NCBI GenBank assembly: GCA_963805915.1
Contig: CAWDWD010000023.1
Span: 1-64,000, forward strand
Source of the DNA: JAEULH01 sp963805915
GTDB lineage: Bacteria; Pseudomonadota; Alphaproteobacteria; Rhodospirillales; Defluviicoccaceae
Reading direction: 5' to 3'
Length of the DNA: 64,000 bases
This document shows, piece by piece, positions 28,916 to 38,100 of the stretch. The notes beneath the pieces were generated by a model that worked only from the letters and a program-made list of their open reading frames with translations, did no database searches and had not been told where the DNA came from. The position numbers and the translations under genes are program-made. The number at the start of each line of letters is the position of its first letter. Within the stretch, counting starts at the first letter, position 1.

Positions 28916-30238
28916 TCAGCGCGTCGCGGTCACGGCGGGACGCCGCCGGCGCGTCGCCGCGCGCCTGGGCTTCGCTCCGGCGCGAGGCGCCAAGCGGCTG
29001 TCCTCGTAGCCGGGCGTGGACAGTAGGGGCGGGTCCGAGACCTCGATCAGGCGAGCGCGGTCAAAGCCGTTGAAGGCGGTCCGCAGCGCCGCGCCGTAGG
29101 CGCCGATCTGGCCGATTTCGATCCAGTCGCCCTCGCCCGCGTCGGCGGGCAACATGAAAGGCCCGTCCATGCGGTCGGCGGAATCGCAGGTCGGGCCGAA
29201 CAGGCGGAAGGACGCGCGCGCCTCCGCCGCCGGGCAACCGTCATGGCGGATCAGCCGCGCGGGAAAGCGGAACCCGGGCGTGCCGGCGTCCGAAAGGCTG
29301 CCGTAAATGCCGTCGTTGATGTAGAGATCGCCGCCGCGCCGGAGCACGATCCGCACGACCACGGACGTGCCCGCGGCCACCAAGGCCCGTCCCGGCTCGG
29401 CCCACAACCTGACCCCGCGCGCTAAAGGCGCATCCTTCATCGCCGCGGTAATCTCGGCCATGTAGAGCGCGAGCGTCGGCGGGGTGGTTTGGCTGTAGGC
29501 AACCGGGAAGCCGCCGCCCACATCGAGGATGTCGAGCTTTACCCCGGCGCGCGTCGCAGCCGCGCAGGCCAAGCGGATGGCCTCGCGGTAGGCGCCGGGA
29601 GCGAGGCACTGCGAGCCGACATGAAAGCAGATGCCGAGCCTCGCCGCATGGCCGCGCGCGGAAGCGAGCAGCATCGCTGCTTCCTCGACGGGCGCGCCGA
29701 ACTTGCCCGTCAGCGCGTACTCGGCGCCGGTATTCGGCACCGCGAGGCGGACGATCAGGCCGAGGTTCTGGGGTCGCTTCTCGCGCGGCGCGGCGCCGCC
29801 GGTCACCTCGACGATCTTGGCGAGTTCGTCGGCGCTGTCGAACACGAAATCGCAAACGCCGTCCCGGGCGTATGCTTCACCGATCGCCGCGCGCGACTTG
29901 ACCGGATGCATGTAGTGGATGTGAGCGGGCGGAAACATCTGGCGGATAAGGGCGATCTCGGCCGGCGAGGCGCAATCGAAGTGGCGAACGCCGGCGCGCC
30001 ACAGCGCCCGCAGCACGCGCGGCTCCGGATTGCATTTGACGGCGTAAAGAACGTCACCGGGAAACGACGCCGTGAATACCCGTGCCGCGCGCGCGATCGC
30101 CGCCGGGCGGAGGCAATGCAACGGTTCATCGGGCCGCTCGGCGGCAACGACGGCGTCGATCCGCGGCAACGCGCCGCCCACGGCGTCGAACCCGCGTCGG
30201 GGCAGGGACACCGCCTTGCGAAACAAGGATTGGTTCAT
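28916..30238 (-). CDS. second type III PLP decarboxylase with C-terminal tail
   Basis: A 440-residue member of the same fold as the enzyme at 26282. It has DVLYAVKCNPEPRVLRAL (PLP Lys), LGICFHVGSQCLAPGAY, DILDVGGGFPVAYSQ and FGPTCDSADRMDGPF (active-site Cys) with AFNGFD near residue 390. It is longer than typical ornithine decarboxylases: an extra N-terminal part and a basic C-terminal tail (PRAGAKPRRAATRRRRP). It is probably an ornithine-type decarboxylase, but the substrate could be lysine or another diamino acid. It is upstream of hss in the same direction. Confidence 0.83.
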   Translation of the reverse strand: MNQSLFRKAVSLPRRGFDAVGGALPRIDAVVAAERPDEPLHCLRPAAIARAARVFTASFPGDVLYAVKCNPEPRVLRALWRAGVRHFDCASPAEIALIRQMFPPAHIHYMHPVKSRAAIGEAYARDGVCDFVFDSADELAKIVEVTGGAAPREKRPQNLGLIVRLAVPNTGAEYALTGKFGAPVEEAAMLLASARGHAARLGICFHVGSQCLAPGAYREAIRLACAAATRAGVKLDILDVGGGFPVAYSQTTPPTLALYMAEITAAMKDAPLARGVRLWAEPGRALVAAGTSVVVRIVLRRGGDLYINDGIYGSLSDAGTPGFRFPARLIRHDGCPAAEARASFRLFGPTCDSADRMDGPFMLPADAGEGDWIEIGQIGAYGAALRTAFNGFDRARLIEVSDPPLLSTPGYEDSRLAPRAGAKPRRAATRRRRPAVTATR

Positions 30239-31018
30239 CGAAGAACCCTTCGAGTCTGCGAACGCATCGAAGAACGATGCTCAATCCCCGCACTGAAGCG
30301 TGATCGCGCGCGTGTCTTGCGCTTCTCACGCGGGGAACGTTCGAGCCACGGCCAGTGTTACTCACGGGCCGACGTTACCGAGCGTTCGGTCTAGGGCAGA
30401 TCGTTGGGCTTGATTGTCGCACCGTGCCGGGCGTCAACCATATCCACCTCCCTAAAGGGCACCGGCCCACTCGCGACCAGCTTAACCTAAAAGGACGCGT
30501 TACGTCGTCGCTTACCCACCGAAAGGGGCATTGGCACGTGCGATTGCGTCTAACGAGGGATATAGCGCATCGCGGGTCTCGCGCAAAGCGTTTCCTTGCA
30601 AAAAAAAACGCTGCGGGCCGCGGCTCGGCATTCTGTGATAGCGGCGTTACGCTTTCGCCCCGAGAAACAGAATTTTCAACCGATAATCAGCCGTCGCCTG
30701 TAGAAGACAATAAAAATTGGCCATATATAGCTCAATATTTTCGTCTAAACGTGCATATTGGGATCTGTACTGGGTTCTGAACCAGCATAGTCGAATTACC
30801 GATTATTAAGATGCGATCGATCAGCCACGATCACTAATATCACTCACGCACCATAAGGCGCGACTCCGGCAAAGTTGCGCGCCGTAATACCCTCACGAGT
30901 GGCGGGTGGCGATACCGGAGATGAAGGCTTGATCGACCGATCGGTCGCTCGCGACGCCAGGATGCTCGGATGAGGTCCCGCGACGACCGAGTTTTGATAA
31001 CGACAGAGGAGCTTTCGA
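30239..31018. promoter_or_regulatory. 780-base gene-free region upstream of the polyamine operon
   Basis: No gene I can support. The first half is GC-rich and should contain promoter elements for the leftward polyamine operon. The second half (about 30,660 to 30,850) is AT-rich (for example TAAAAATTGG, CAATATTTTCG, CGATTATTAAG), unlike its surroundings. The open frame at 30355-30780 has no protein-like features. Nothing else stands out. Confidence 0.5.
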
Positions 31019-31375
31019 ATGTTGGACAATAGCGCTTTTGAAGTGGCCGGCTACGATCCGCTCGGTGCGGGCCTGCCGATGCCAAGCGGCGACGGCCGAT
31101 ACTCCGGCGAGTACGCCGCGACACCCGCGCTGGCCGGTTGCGCCGCCTGCCAGAAGGCGATCGGCGCTTGCGCTTTTCACTACGCTCGTAGCGGGGCCTT
31201 GTCGCCGTCGCTGGCGCTGAGCATTTGCGATTCGATGCAGCGTCTGGCGCGGATCGCGTGGACCGCCCGCGCGGCGAACTCGTCGCGCTACCTCGCCTAC
31301 GTCTGGCTGGGCCCGGCGCGTCCGGCGATCGACCACGAAACCGAGGCCACCGGATTGGCCGAGCGGATCCGCTAG
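31019..31375 (+). CDS. hypothetical small protein with Cys cluster
   Basis: An ATG with AGAGGAG upstream opens a 118-residue frame beginning MLDNSAFEVAGYDPLGAGLPM and containing CAACQKAIGACAFHY, with three cysteines in eleven residues. I do not recognise it. The strong ribosome-binding site and an ideal terminator at 31392 show it is a real single-gene unit. The Cys-x2-Cys arrangement may bind a metal or make a disulfide; the end is Arg/Ala-rich. Confidence 0.6.
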   Translation: MLDNSAFEVAGYDPLGAGLPMPSGDGRYSGEYAATPALAGCAACQKAIGACAFHYARSGALSPSLALSICDSMQRLARIAWTARAANSSRYLAYVWLGPARPAIDHETEATGLAERIR

Positions 31376-31391
31376 CGGATCAACCACGACG

Positions 31392-31436
31392 GCGGGGCCG
31401 CCAACCGGACATGGCGGCCCCGCTTCTCTTCTTTTG
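31392..31436 (+). terminator. rho-independent terminator
   Basis: GCGGGGCCGCC (31392-31402) pairs with GGCGGCCCCGC (31413-31423) across ten bases, followed by a T-rich tract (TTCTCTTCTTTTG). It begins 16 bases after the stop of the small gene at 31019. Confidence 0.9.
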
Positions 31437-31550
31437 TCACCCTTTTTTCGCCTCTGCCGATTGCCTGGCCGCGCGTATGGCATTAGCGTCGCGCCATCCG
31501 CGATAGCGACCGCGCGCCGTGGTTGCCACAATGGGAGACCGGGGCGAGAC

Positions 31551-32075
31551 ATGAAATACGCACTTGACGGAGTCCGCGTTGAGACCGAGGGCGACGCCTT
31601 CTGGATAGCGCCGAGCGCTGTCGTCATCGGCAAGGTCAGGCTCGATCGCAACGCCAGCGTGTGGTGGAACGCGGTGGCCCGTGGCGACAACGAGCCGATC
31701 ACCATCGGCGAAAATTCGAACATCCAGGACGGCTGCGTCCTTCACACCGACCCCGGCTTTCCGTTGAACATCGGTCGCAACGTCACGGTCGGCCATCTGG
31801 TCATGCTTCACGGCTGCACGATCGGCGACGGCAGCCTGATCGGCATCGGCAGCGTCATCCTCAACGGCGTGAAAATCGGCCGCAACTGCCTCATCGGCGC
31901 CAAGGCGATGATCCCGGAAGGCCGCGAGATCCCCGATAACTCGATGGTCCTGGGCGCACCCGCGAAGGTCGTAAAAACGCTCACCGACGACCAGATAGAG
32001 AACATGCAGCGCGGCGCCGCCAAGTATGTCGGCAACTGGCGGCGCTACAAGGCCGGCCTCGCGGCGGACGAGTAG
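31551..32075 (+). CDS. gamma-class carbonic anhydrase family protein
   Basis: A 174-residue left-handed beta-helix protein. It shows VIGKVRLDRNASVWWNAVARGDNEPITIGENSNIQDGCVLH then TVGHLVMLHGCTIGDGSLIGIGSVILNG, with the metal-binding histidines in VLHTD, VGH and MLHGC and the usual Arg-Asp pair (ARGD). Members of the Cam/YrdA group hydrate CO2 or use the fold for other metal-dependent reactions; activity is not certain for small YrdA-type members. ATG 31551 gives MKYALDGVRVETEG. Its neighbours have no shared pathway. Confidence 0.9.
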   Translation: MKYALDGVRVETEGDAFWIAPSAVVIGKVRLDRNASVWWNAVARGDNEPITIGENSNIQDGCVLHTDPGFPLNIGRNVTVGHLVMLHGCTIGDGSLIGIGSVILNGVKIGRNCLIGAKAMIPEGREIPDNSMVLGAPAKVVKTLTDDQIENMQRGAAKYVGNWRRYKAGLAADE

Positions 32076-32128
32076 CGGAGACGAACGCGGGTGGTTGACG
32101 CTGGTCTTAAAGCCTCCGGAACACGCCG

Positions 32129-34825
32129 GTGAGTGTACGCAATCTCAAGTCCATGTTCGCGCCGCGATCGATCGTTCTGATCGGCGCCGACAAGGATAGG
32201 CGCGCAATCCCCAATGTTGTTGCCGGCAACCTCTTTCATTCCGGCTTCAAGGGCCCGATCATTCCGGTTCACGAAACCTTTGAGGCGGTGCGTGGGGCGC
32301 TGACCTGCCGCACGGTCGAGGACCTGCCGGTCATTCCCGATCTCGCCGTGCTTGCCGGCCCGCCCGAGACCGTGCCCGAGCTGATCGACCGCTTGGGCGC
32401 GCGCGGGACCTGCGCCGCGGTGGTGCTTTCGCCGGAGTTCGACCGAGCCGGCGCGGCCGAGGGCCGGCGGCTGCGCCAGGCGATGCTCGACGCAGCCAAG
32501 CCCTACTGCCTGCGCGTGGTCGGCCCGGCCTGCCTCGGCGTTCATGCTCCTCACCACGGCCTGAACGCGAGCTACAGCCACGCCGGCGCCGCGCCCGGCG
32601 ACCTTGCCTTCGTTGCCCAATCGGCGTCGATCACCGAGCTGATCCTCGACTGGGCGGTGCCGCGCTCGGTCGGCTTTTCCATCGTCGCGTCGCTTGGCGA
32701 TATGGCCGATGTCGACTTCGGCGACATGCTCGACTACCTCGCCGTGGACGTCAAAACCCGTGCCGTGCTGCTCTACGTCGAGTCCATCAACAACGCCCGC
32801 AAGTTCATGTCGGCCGCGCGAACCGTCTCGCGGATCAAGCCGGTCATCGTTTTCAAGGCCGGCTCGGGCGGAGGTGTCGTTTCCGCTCATTCGTCGAACG
32901 ACCACGCCCTTGTCGAGCCGAGTGCTGTTTATGAGGCGGCGTTTCGCCGCGCCGGCGTCCTTCCGGTGGAAACCGTCAACGAGCTGATCGCGGCGGCGCG
33001 GACACTGTCGCGCGGCACCCGGACCAGCGGCGACCGGCTGGCCATTGTCAGCAACGGCCGCGGCGTCGGCACGCTCGCCGCGGATCTGCTCAAGCGCTAC
33101 AAGGGCCGCCTGGCCAAACCGTCGGACGATGCCAAGACCAAGCTCGACGCGATCCTGCCGGCGGCCTGGGCCGGGCGCAACCCGGTCAACGTCTTCGCCA
33201 ATGCCGATGGCGAGCGTTACGGCGCCGTCGTCGAGATCCTGCTCGAAGATCCCGAAGCCGACGGCATCCTCGTTCTTCACGGGCCGTCGGCGGTCAGCAA
33301 TTCAGCCGAGGTCGCGCGCGCGACCGCGATGACGGCCAAGCGAACCCGCAAGCCGCTCCTGACCGTGTGGTATGACGAAGATGGTCGGCACGAGGCGCGG
33401 CGCATTTTCGCCGGCCAGCGGATCGCCAATCACGACTCCCCGGCCCAGGCGGTCGCATCTTTCATGCAGCTCGTCAACTACCGGCGCAACCAGGAGATGC
33501 TGATGGAAACGCCGCCATCGGTCCCTGAGTTGTTCTATCGCGATGTCGACGCGGCGAAACGGGTCGTCCAGGGCGCGCTGGCCGAGGGCCGATCCTGGCT
33601 TACCGAGCCGCAGGTTGAAGCCGTTCTTGTCGCCTACGGGCTGCCGTCGGTGCCCAATCGCGTCGCAAGAACCTCGCGGGACGCGGTCAGGATGGCCGAC
33701 GCGATCGGCTATCCGGTGGCGCTGAAGATCATCTCGCCCGACGTTGTCCGCAAGGCCGATGTCGGCGGCGTCGCCCTCGATATGGAATCCGACGAGGCGG
33801 TGTTCGCGGCCGCCGAACGCATGGCCCGGCGGCTGCGCGAACAGCGCCCGCAAGCCAGGCTCGAAGGCTTTAACGTTGAGCCGATGGTTCGGCGCGGTAC
33901 GGCCCACGATCTCCGGCTCGGCATGGCCGTCGATCCCCGGTTCGGCCCGGTCATTTTCTTTGGCCGCGGCGGCGCCATCGTCGAGGTTCTGCGCGAGCAG
34001 GTCGTCGCCCTGCCGCCGCTGAACATCAATCTCGCGCTCAGGCTGATCGGCGAAAGCAGTGTCGGCGCGCTGCTGCAAGGCTATAGCAGCCACCCGCGGG
34101 CGAACGTCGACGAGGTCGCTTTGGCCGCCGTCAAAATCGCGCAGCTCGCCTCGGACCTTGGCGAAATCGTCGAGATCGACATCAACCCGCTGCTCGCCGA
34201 CCCCGAGGGGGTGCTGGTTCTGGCCGCGCGCATCGGCGTTGCGCCGGCGGCGGGCGCGGCGGAGGCGAGGCTGGCGATTCGCCCGTATCCCAAGGAACTC
34301 GAAAAAATGGTGCGCTCGCGCCAGGGTGACGCGCTGCTCCTGCGTCCGATCCGCCCCGAGGATGAACCGGCGCTGCGGGAGTTCGTTCGCCGGCTTACGC
34401 CCGAGGACATCAGGCTGCGTTTTTTCTCGCACGTGCGCGAGCTCGACCACCGCATGGCCGCCGGCTTGACCCAGATCGACTACGCCCGCCAGATGGCCTT
34501 TCTCGCCGTGCGCGACCATGCGAGCGGGCCCGAGATCTGGGGGGTCGTGCGGATCAACGCCGACGCCGACGCGACGGAGGCGGAATACGCCATCGCGGTG
34601 CGTTCCGACCTCAAGGGTAAGGGCCTGGGCCGGCTGTTGATGGAAGAAATCATCGCCTACGCCGAAATTGTCGGTATCGGCGAAATCTGGGGCGAGGTGC
34701 TCGCGGAGAACAGGCCGATGCTGAGCCTAAACCGCAAGCTCGGCTTCAGCGTCGCTCCGGACTTTGACGAGCCCGGCGTCATGCGCGTGCGCCGCCGGTT
34801 GAACGCCGGCGCGACCGCCCCCTAA
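32129..34825 (+). CDS. ADP-forming acyl-CoA synthetase fused to a GNAT acetyltransferase (Pat-type)
   Basis: An 898-residue three-part protein. Residues 1-480 resemble CoA-binding and succinyl-CoA ligase-like domains (MSVRNLKSMFAPRSIVLIGADKD, LRVVGPACLGVHAPH). Residues 490-715 are an ATP-grasp domain (LTEPQVEAVLVAYGLPSVP, ALKIISPDVVRKADVGGV). Residues 730-890 are a GNAT acetyltransferase (LLLRPIRPEDEPALREFV, RSDLKGKGLGRLLMEE). This is the plan of Salmonella Pat/E. coli PatZ, which acetylate lysines on metabolic enzymes such as acetyl-CoA synthetase. The synthetase half may be catalytically inactive, as in Pat. It starts with GTG at 32129. Its stop overlaps that of the convergent ldh gene (CTAA). 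Confidence 0.85.
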   Translation: MSVRNLKSMFAPRSIVLIGADKDRRAIPNVVAGNLFHSGFKGPIIPVHETFEAVRGALTCRTVEDLPVIPDLAVLAGPPETVPELIDRLGARGTCAAVVLSPEFDRAGAAEGRRLRQAMLDAAKPYCLRVVGPACLGVHAPHHGLNASYSHAGAAPGDLAFVAQSASITELILDWAVPRSVGFSIVASLGDMADVDFGDMLDYLAVDVKTRAVLLYVESINNARKFMSAARTVSRIKPVIVFKAGSGGGVVSAHSSNDHALVEPSAVYEAAFRRAGVLPVETVNELIAAARTLSRGTRTSGDRLAIVSNGRGVGTLAADLLKRYKGRLAKPSDDAKTKLDAILPAAWAGRNPVNVFANADGERYGAVVEILLEDPEADGILVLHGPSAVSNSAEVARATAMTAKRTRKPLLTVWYDEDGRHEARRIFAGQRIANHDSPAQAVASFMQLVNYRRNQEMLMETPPSVPELFYRDVDAAKRVVQGALAEGRSWLTEPQVEAVLVAYGLPSVPNRVARTSRDAVRMADAIGYPVALKIISPDVVRKADVGGVALDMESDEAVFAAAERMARRLREQRPQARLEGFNVEPMVRRGTAHDLRLGMAVDPRFGPVIFFGRGGAIVEVLREQVVALPPLNINLALRLIGESSVGALLQGYSSHPRANVDEVALAAVKIAQLASDLGEIVEIDINPLLADPEGVLVLAARIGVAPAAGAAEARLAIRPYPKELEKMVRSRQGDALLLRPIRPEDEPALREFVRRLTPEDIRLRFFSHVRELDHRMAAGLTQIDYARQMAFLAVRDHASGPEIWGVVRINADADATEAEYAIAVRSDLKGKGLGRLLMEEIIAYAEIVGIGEIWGEVLAENRPMLSLNRKLGFSVAPDFDEPGVMRVRRRLNAGATAP

Positions 34826-35754
34826 AGCGTCACGGACGTGACGGCTTCCTTGAGGATCTCGGCGCTCCGCCTCAGCGCATGGTGTTCTTCGTCGTTGAGT
34901 TCGGGATAGAGATCGGCGGCGATGCCTTGCCGGCCGACGACGCGGGGCAGTGACAAGGCCACGTCGGTGACGCCTTCGACGTCGGGATTGAGGATCGATA
35001 CGGAAAAGACCTTGTTCTCATCGTCCTGGATGGCGCGGACCAGGCGGGCGAGACCGGCGCCGACGCCGTAGAACGTCGCGCCCTTGCCGTCGATAATGCG
35101 ATAGGCGGCCCGGCGCACGCCATCGTCTATTTCGGCGCGGAGCGAGGCGGTCAGCGGCGAGCGGATCTGGGCCGCGAAGGTTTCCAGCGCAATGGTTCCG
35201 GCGCGCGCGCTCGACCAGCACAACACCTCGCTGTCGCCGTGCTCGCCGAGGACGTAGCCGTGGACCGACTGCGGCGAGATTCCGAGATGGTGCCCGATCA
35301 GCGAGCGGAAGCGGGCGGTATCAAGGATCGTGCCGGAGCCGATGACTCGCGTCGGCGGCAGCCCGGAGATGTGCGTCGCGATCTGCGTCATGACGTCGAC
35401 CGGATTGGTCGCGACGATGAGGATGGCGGCTGGCGCGGCGACAAGCACCGCGGGGATGATCGCCTTGAACACCGCCGCGTTGCGCTCGAGCAGTTGGATC
35501 CGCGTCTCACCCGGCTTTTGGTTGACGCCGGCGGTGAGGATCACGACCTCGGCGCCGTGGAGATCGTCGTAGCCGCCATGGCGGACCACCAGCGGGCTTG
35601 CGAACGGTGTTGCGTGAATGATGTCCTGGGCTTGCGCTACCGCCAGCTTCTCGTTGAGATCGACGATGACGACCTCGCTGCCGACGCCGAGCAGAACCAT
35701 GGCGTAGGCCGCCGCGCCGCCGACATTGCCGGCGCCGATAACCCCGATTTTCAT
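34822..35754 (-). CDS. ldh: L-lactate dehydrogenase
   Basis: A 310-residue NAD-dependent enzyme interconverting pyruvate and lactate. It has MKIGVIGAGNVGGAAAYAM at the N-terminus, then GVNQKPGETRIQLLERN, where the Gln favours lactate over malate, and GYVLGEHGDSEVLCWS with the catalytic His. ATG 35754 is chosen because GGGAGA lies eight bases upstream; another ATG at 35760 would touch the RBS. It ends tail to tail with the Pat-type gene. Confidence 0.93.
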   Translation of the reverse strand: MKIGVIGAGNVGGAAAYAMVLLGVGSEVVIVDLNEKLAVAQAQDIIHATPFASPLVVRHGGYDDLHGAEVVILTAGVNQKPGETRIQLLERNAAVFKAIIPAVLVAAPAAILIVATNPVDVMTQIATHISGLPPTRVIGSGTILDTARFRSLIGHHLGISPQSVHGYVLGEHGDSEVLCWSSARAGTIALETFAAQIRSPLTASLRAEIDDGVRRAAYRIIDGKGATFYGVGAGLARLVRAIQDDENKVFSVSILNPDVEGVTDVALSLPRVVGRQGIAADLYPELNDEEHHALRRSAEILKEAVTSVTL

Positions 35755-35930
35755 TACCATTCTCCCTATCCTCGGCGCCATTTGACCCCAGTGCGGCGCG
35801 CCGGGCAATGCACGATGCAATGACAACTCATGATCTTTGACGGCGGCTTTAACGCCGACCGCGCCGGCGCCACATAAGGGTGGCGGACAGCCGGGTTCGA
35901 GGTCCGATAAGACAGGGAGTAACGTCGATC

Positions 35931-36605
35931 ATGTGGTTCACCTCGAAGAAGAAGCGGGCTTTGCCGACGGCCGCCGAGGCCCTTCCCGGCCGCGCCGAGG
36001 CCGTGCCGGTTCCCGACCTGCATTATGTCAAGGACACGCCGCTGAGCCCGCCGTTCCGCGATGGCTTGGAGACGGCGATTTTCGGCCTTGGCTGCTTCTG
36101 GGGCGCCGAGCGCAAGTTTTGGCAGCTGCCGGGCGTGTATACAACGGCGGCGGGCTATGCCGGCGGGGTGACGCCCAATCCGACATACGAAGAGGTGTGT
36201 TCCGGGATGACCGGCCACACCGAGGCGGTGCTGGTTGTCTTCGACCCGGCGGTGGTGAGCTACGAGGCCCTGCTCAAGGTCTTCTGGGAAAGCCATGATC
36301 CGACGCAAGGCATGCGTCAGGGCAATGACGTGGGGACCCAGTACCGTTCGGCCATCTATGTTACTTCGGATGCGCAGCGCCAAGCGGCCGAGGCGTCGCG
36401 CGTGGCCTACGGTAAAGCTCTGGCGGACCGCGGCTTCGAGCCGATCTCGACCGAGATCGCCGCTGCGCCGCCATTCTATTACGCCGAAGCCTACCATCAA
36501 CAGTACCTCGCCAAGAATCTCGGCGGCTATTGCGGTCTGGGCGGAACGGGAGTGAGGTGTCCGGCGCCCGCGGTCTCTTCACCGGTCGAAACGGCCGCCG
36601 AGTGA
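35931..36605 (+). CDS. msrA: peptide methionine sulfoxide reductase MsrA
   Basis: A 224-residue enzyme that reduces methionine-S-sulfoxide. The catalytic motif GLGCFWGAERKFW (nucleophile Cys) is near residue 55, followed by YAGGVTPNPTYEEVCSGMTGHTEAV and FWESHDPTQ. The C-terminal GYCGLGGTGVRCP supplies resolving cysteines. ATG 35931 precedes a Lys-rich start (MWFTSKKKRALPT), longer than bacterial MsrA cores, so the first 40 residues may be unstructured. It overlaps the tspO start by four bases. Confidence 0.95.
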   Translation: MWFTSKKKRALPTAAEALPGRAEAVPVPDLHYVKDTPLSPPFRDGLETAIFGLGCFWGAERKFWQLPGVYTTAAGYAGGVTPNPTYEEVCSGMTGHTEAVLVVFDPAVVSYEALLKVFWESHDPTQGMRQGNDVGTQYRSAIYVTSDAQRQAAEASRVAYGKALADRGFEPISTEIAAAPPFYYAEAYHQQYLAKNLGGYCGLGGTGVRCPAPAVSSPVETAAE

Positions 36606-37120
36606 ACGCCCCAATGGAAGCGACGTCCGCGAGCGCGCCGGCGCGCTCGTCGCGGCGCGACATCTTCGCCTTGGCCGGATTTGCCATCGTCTGCTTCGCG
36701 GTCTCCGCCATCGGCGGGGCGGTTACCGCCGGCAGTGTCGAGACGTGGTATCCGACGCTCGACAAGCCCGGGTTTACCCCGCCGGATTGGCTGTTCGCGC
36801 CGGTATGGACGGCGCTTTACGCGGCCATGGCCGTTGCCGGCTGGCTGGTCTGGCGCAAGGTCGGCTTCGCCGGCGGGCGGTTGGCGCTGACGTTGTTCGC
36901 CGTGCAGTTGGCGCTCAATTGCAGCTGGTCGATCCTGTTTTTCGGCGCCCACGAGACCGGCGCCGCGCTGGTCGACATCGTTGCGCTTTGGGTCGTCATT
37001 CTTGCGGCGACCGTGGTGTTCTGGCGAATCGACCGCCTTGCCGGGCTGTTGTTCGTGCCCTATCTGCTGTGGGTCGGCTACGCTGCGGCGTTGAACGGCG
37101 CGATCTGGCTGCGTAACTGA
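36602..37120 (+). CDS. tspO: TspO/MBR family membrane protein
   Basis: A protein of about 170 residues with five hydrophobic spans. It contains YPTLDKPGFTPPDWLFAPVWTALYAAMA, the TspO signature, and LNCSWSILFFGAHETGAAL. TspO binds tetrapyrroles and modulates stress and porphyrin metabolism. The GTG at 36602 overlaps the msrA stop (GTGA); an ATG at 36614 in the same frame is an alternative start. Pairing with msrA suggests oxidative-stress linkage, and a tetrapyrrole (cobalamin) cluster lies further on. Confidence 0.88.
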   Translation: MNAPMEATSASAPARSSRRDIFALAGFAIVCFAVSAIGGAVTAGSVETWYPTLDKPGFTPPDWLFAPVWTALYAAMAVAGWLVWRKVGFAGGRLALTLFAVQLALNCSWSILFFGAHETGAALVDIVALWVVILAATVVFWRIDRLAGLLFVPYLLWVGYAAALNGAIWLRN

Positions 37121-37151
37121 GCATCCGACAATCCAGCGAGAGAATTCGACC

Positions 37152-38087
37152 ATGGCGTTCACCGGAGCGGGCTTAAAGGCTGGGGCTGGGCTGTCGTTTT
37201 TGACGGCGGCCGGCGCGTTGCTTGTGCTCGGGGCATGTTCGCCGCTGGCGGCGCTGAACGCCGTCTCGCCGAAGGACGGCTACGTTCGCTACTCAGGCAT
37301 AGAGTACGGGTCGCTGCCGCGCCGGAAACTTGACGTCTACGTCCCGACCGAGGCGCGGACGCCGATGCGGGTGGTGGTCTTTTTCTATGGCGGCGGCTGG
37401 AAGAGCGGCGATCGCGAGCTCTACCGCTTCGTCGGCCAGGCGTTGGCCAAGCGCGGCTTCCTCGCGGTGATTCCCGACTACCGGATCGCGCCGCAAGTCC
37501 AGTTCCCCGCCTTCCTCGCCGATAGCGCCGCGGCGGTGCGTTGGGCCCGCAATAATGCCGCAGCCTACGGCGGCGATCCGCGGCAACTCTATCTCATGGG
37601 GCATTCCGCCGGGGCCTACAACGCGGCGATGATCAGCGTCAACCCGGAGTACCTCGCAGCCGAGGGGGTGACGACCGACGCGATCCGTGGCGTCGTCGGC
37701 ATCGCCGGACCTTATGCCTTCAACCCGCTGCAGTACAGCTCGACGCGGCCGATCTTCAGCTCCGCCGCAAGCCCGGAGCAGACCCAGGTCGTCACCTTCG
37801 TTGAGCCCGACGCACCGCCAATGCTGCTGCTGCACGGGCTTGATGACGGGACCGTCAAGCCGGTCAATTCGCGCAAGATGGCCGAGCGCATGCGCGAAGC
37901 CGGCAATCCGGTCGAACTGATCGAGTACAAGAGCATCGGCCACTATGTCATCGTGGTGGCGCTGGCAGCGCCGTTCCAGGCGCAAGGCGGGATTATGGAT
38001 GCGGCAACCGCCTTCATCCGTGGCGAGGCCGTGCCCGTCCCCGCCGGCGCTCGCCACACGTCGACATTAGCTACCGCCGCGCGCTGA
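37152..38087 (+). CDS. alpha/beta-hydrolase, BD-FAE/carboxylesterase-like lipoprotein
   Basis: A 311-residue exported protein. The N-terminus (GLSFLTAAGALLVLGAC) ends in a lipobox. The core has YGGGWKSGD (oxyanion hole, variant of HGGG), YLMGHSAGAYNAAM (nucleophile Ser) and LLLHGLDDGTVKP (Asp) with a C-terminal SIGHY (His). This fits carboxylesterases of the steryl acetyl hydrolase/BD-FAE group. The substrate is unknown. It is 31 bases after tspO and probably shares its transcript. Confidence 0.8.
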   Translation: MAFTGAGLKAGAGLSFLTAAGALLVLGACSPLAALNAVSPKDGYVRYSGIEYGSLPRRKLDVYVPTEARTPMRVVVFFYGGGWKSGDRELYRFVGQALAKRGFLAVIPDYRIAPQVQFPAFLADSAAAVRWARNNAAAYGGDPRQLYLMGHSAGAYNAAMISVNPEYLAAEGVTTDAIRGVVGIAGPYAFNPLQYSSTRPIFSSAASPEQTQVVTFVEPDAPPMLLLHGLDDGTVKPVNSRKMAERMREAGNPVELIEYKSIGHYVIVVALAAPFQAQGGIMDAATAFIRGEAVPVPAGARHTSTLATAAR

Positions 38088-38100
38088 AGTCAGGTGATCT

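Noticed and set aside
30355..30780. 141-codon frame upstream of the polyamine operon
   Set aside because: No ribosome-binding site and no protein-like features, and it crosses a sharp change in base composition.
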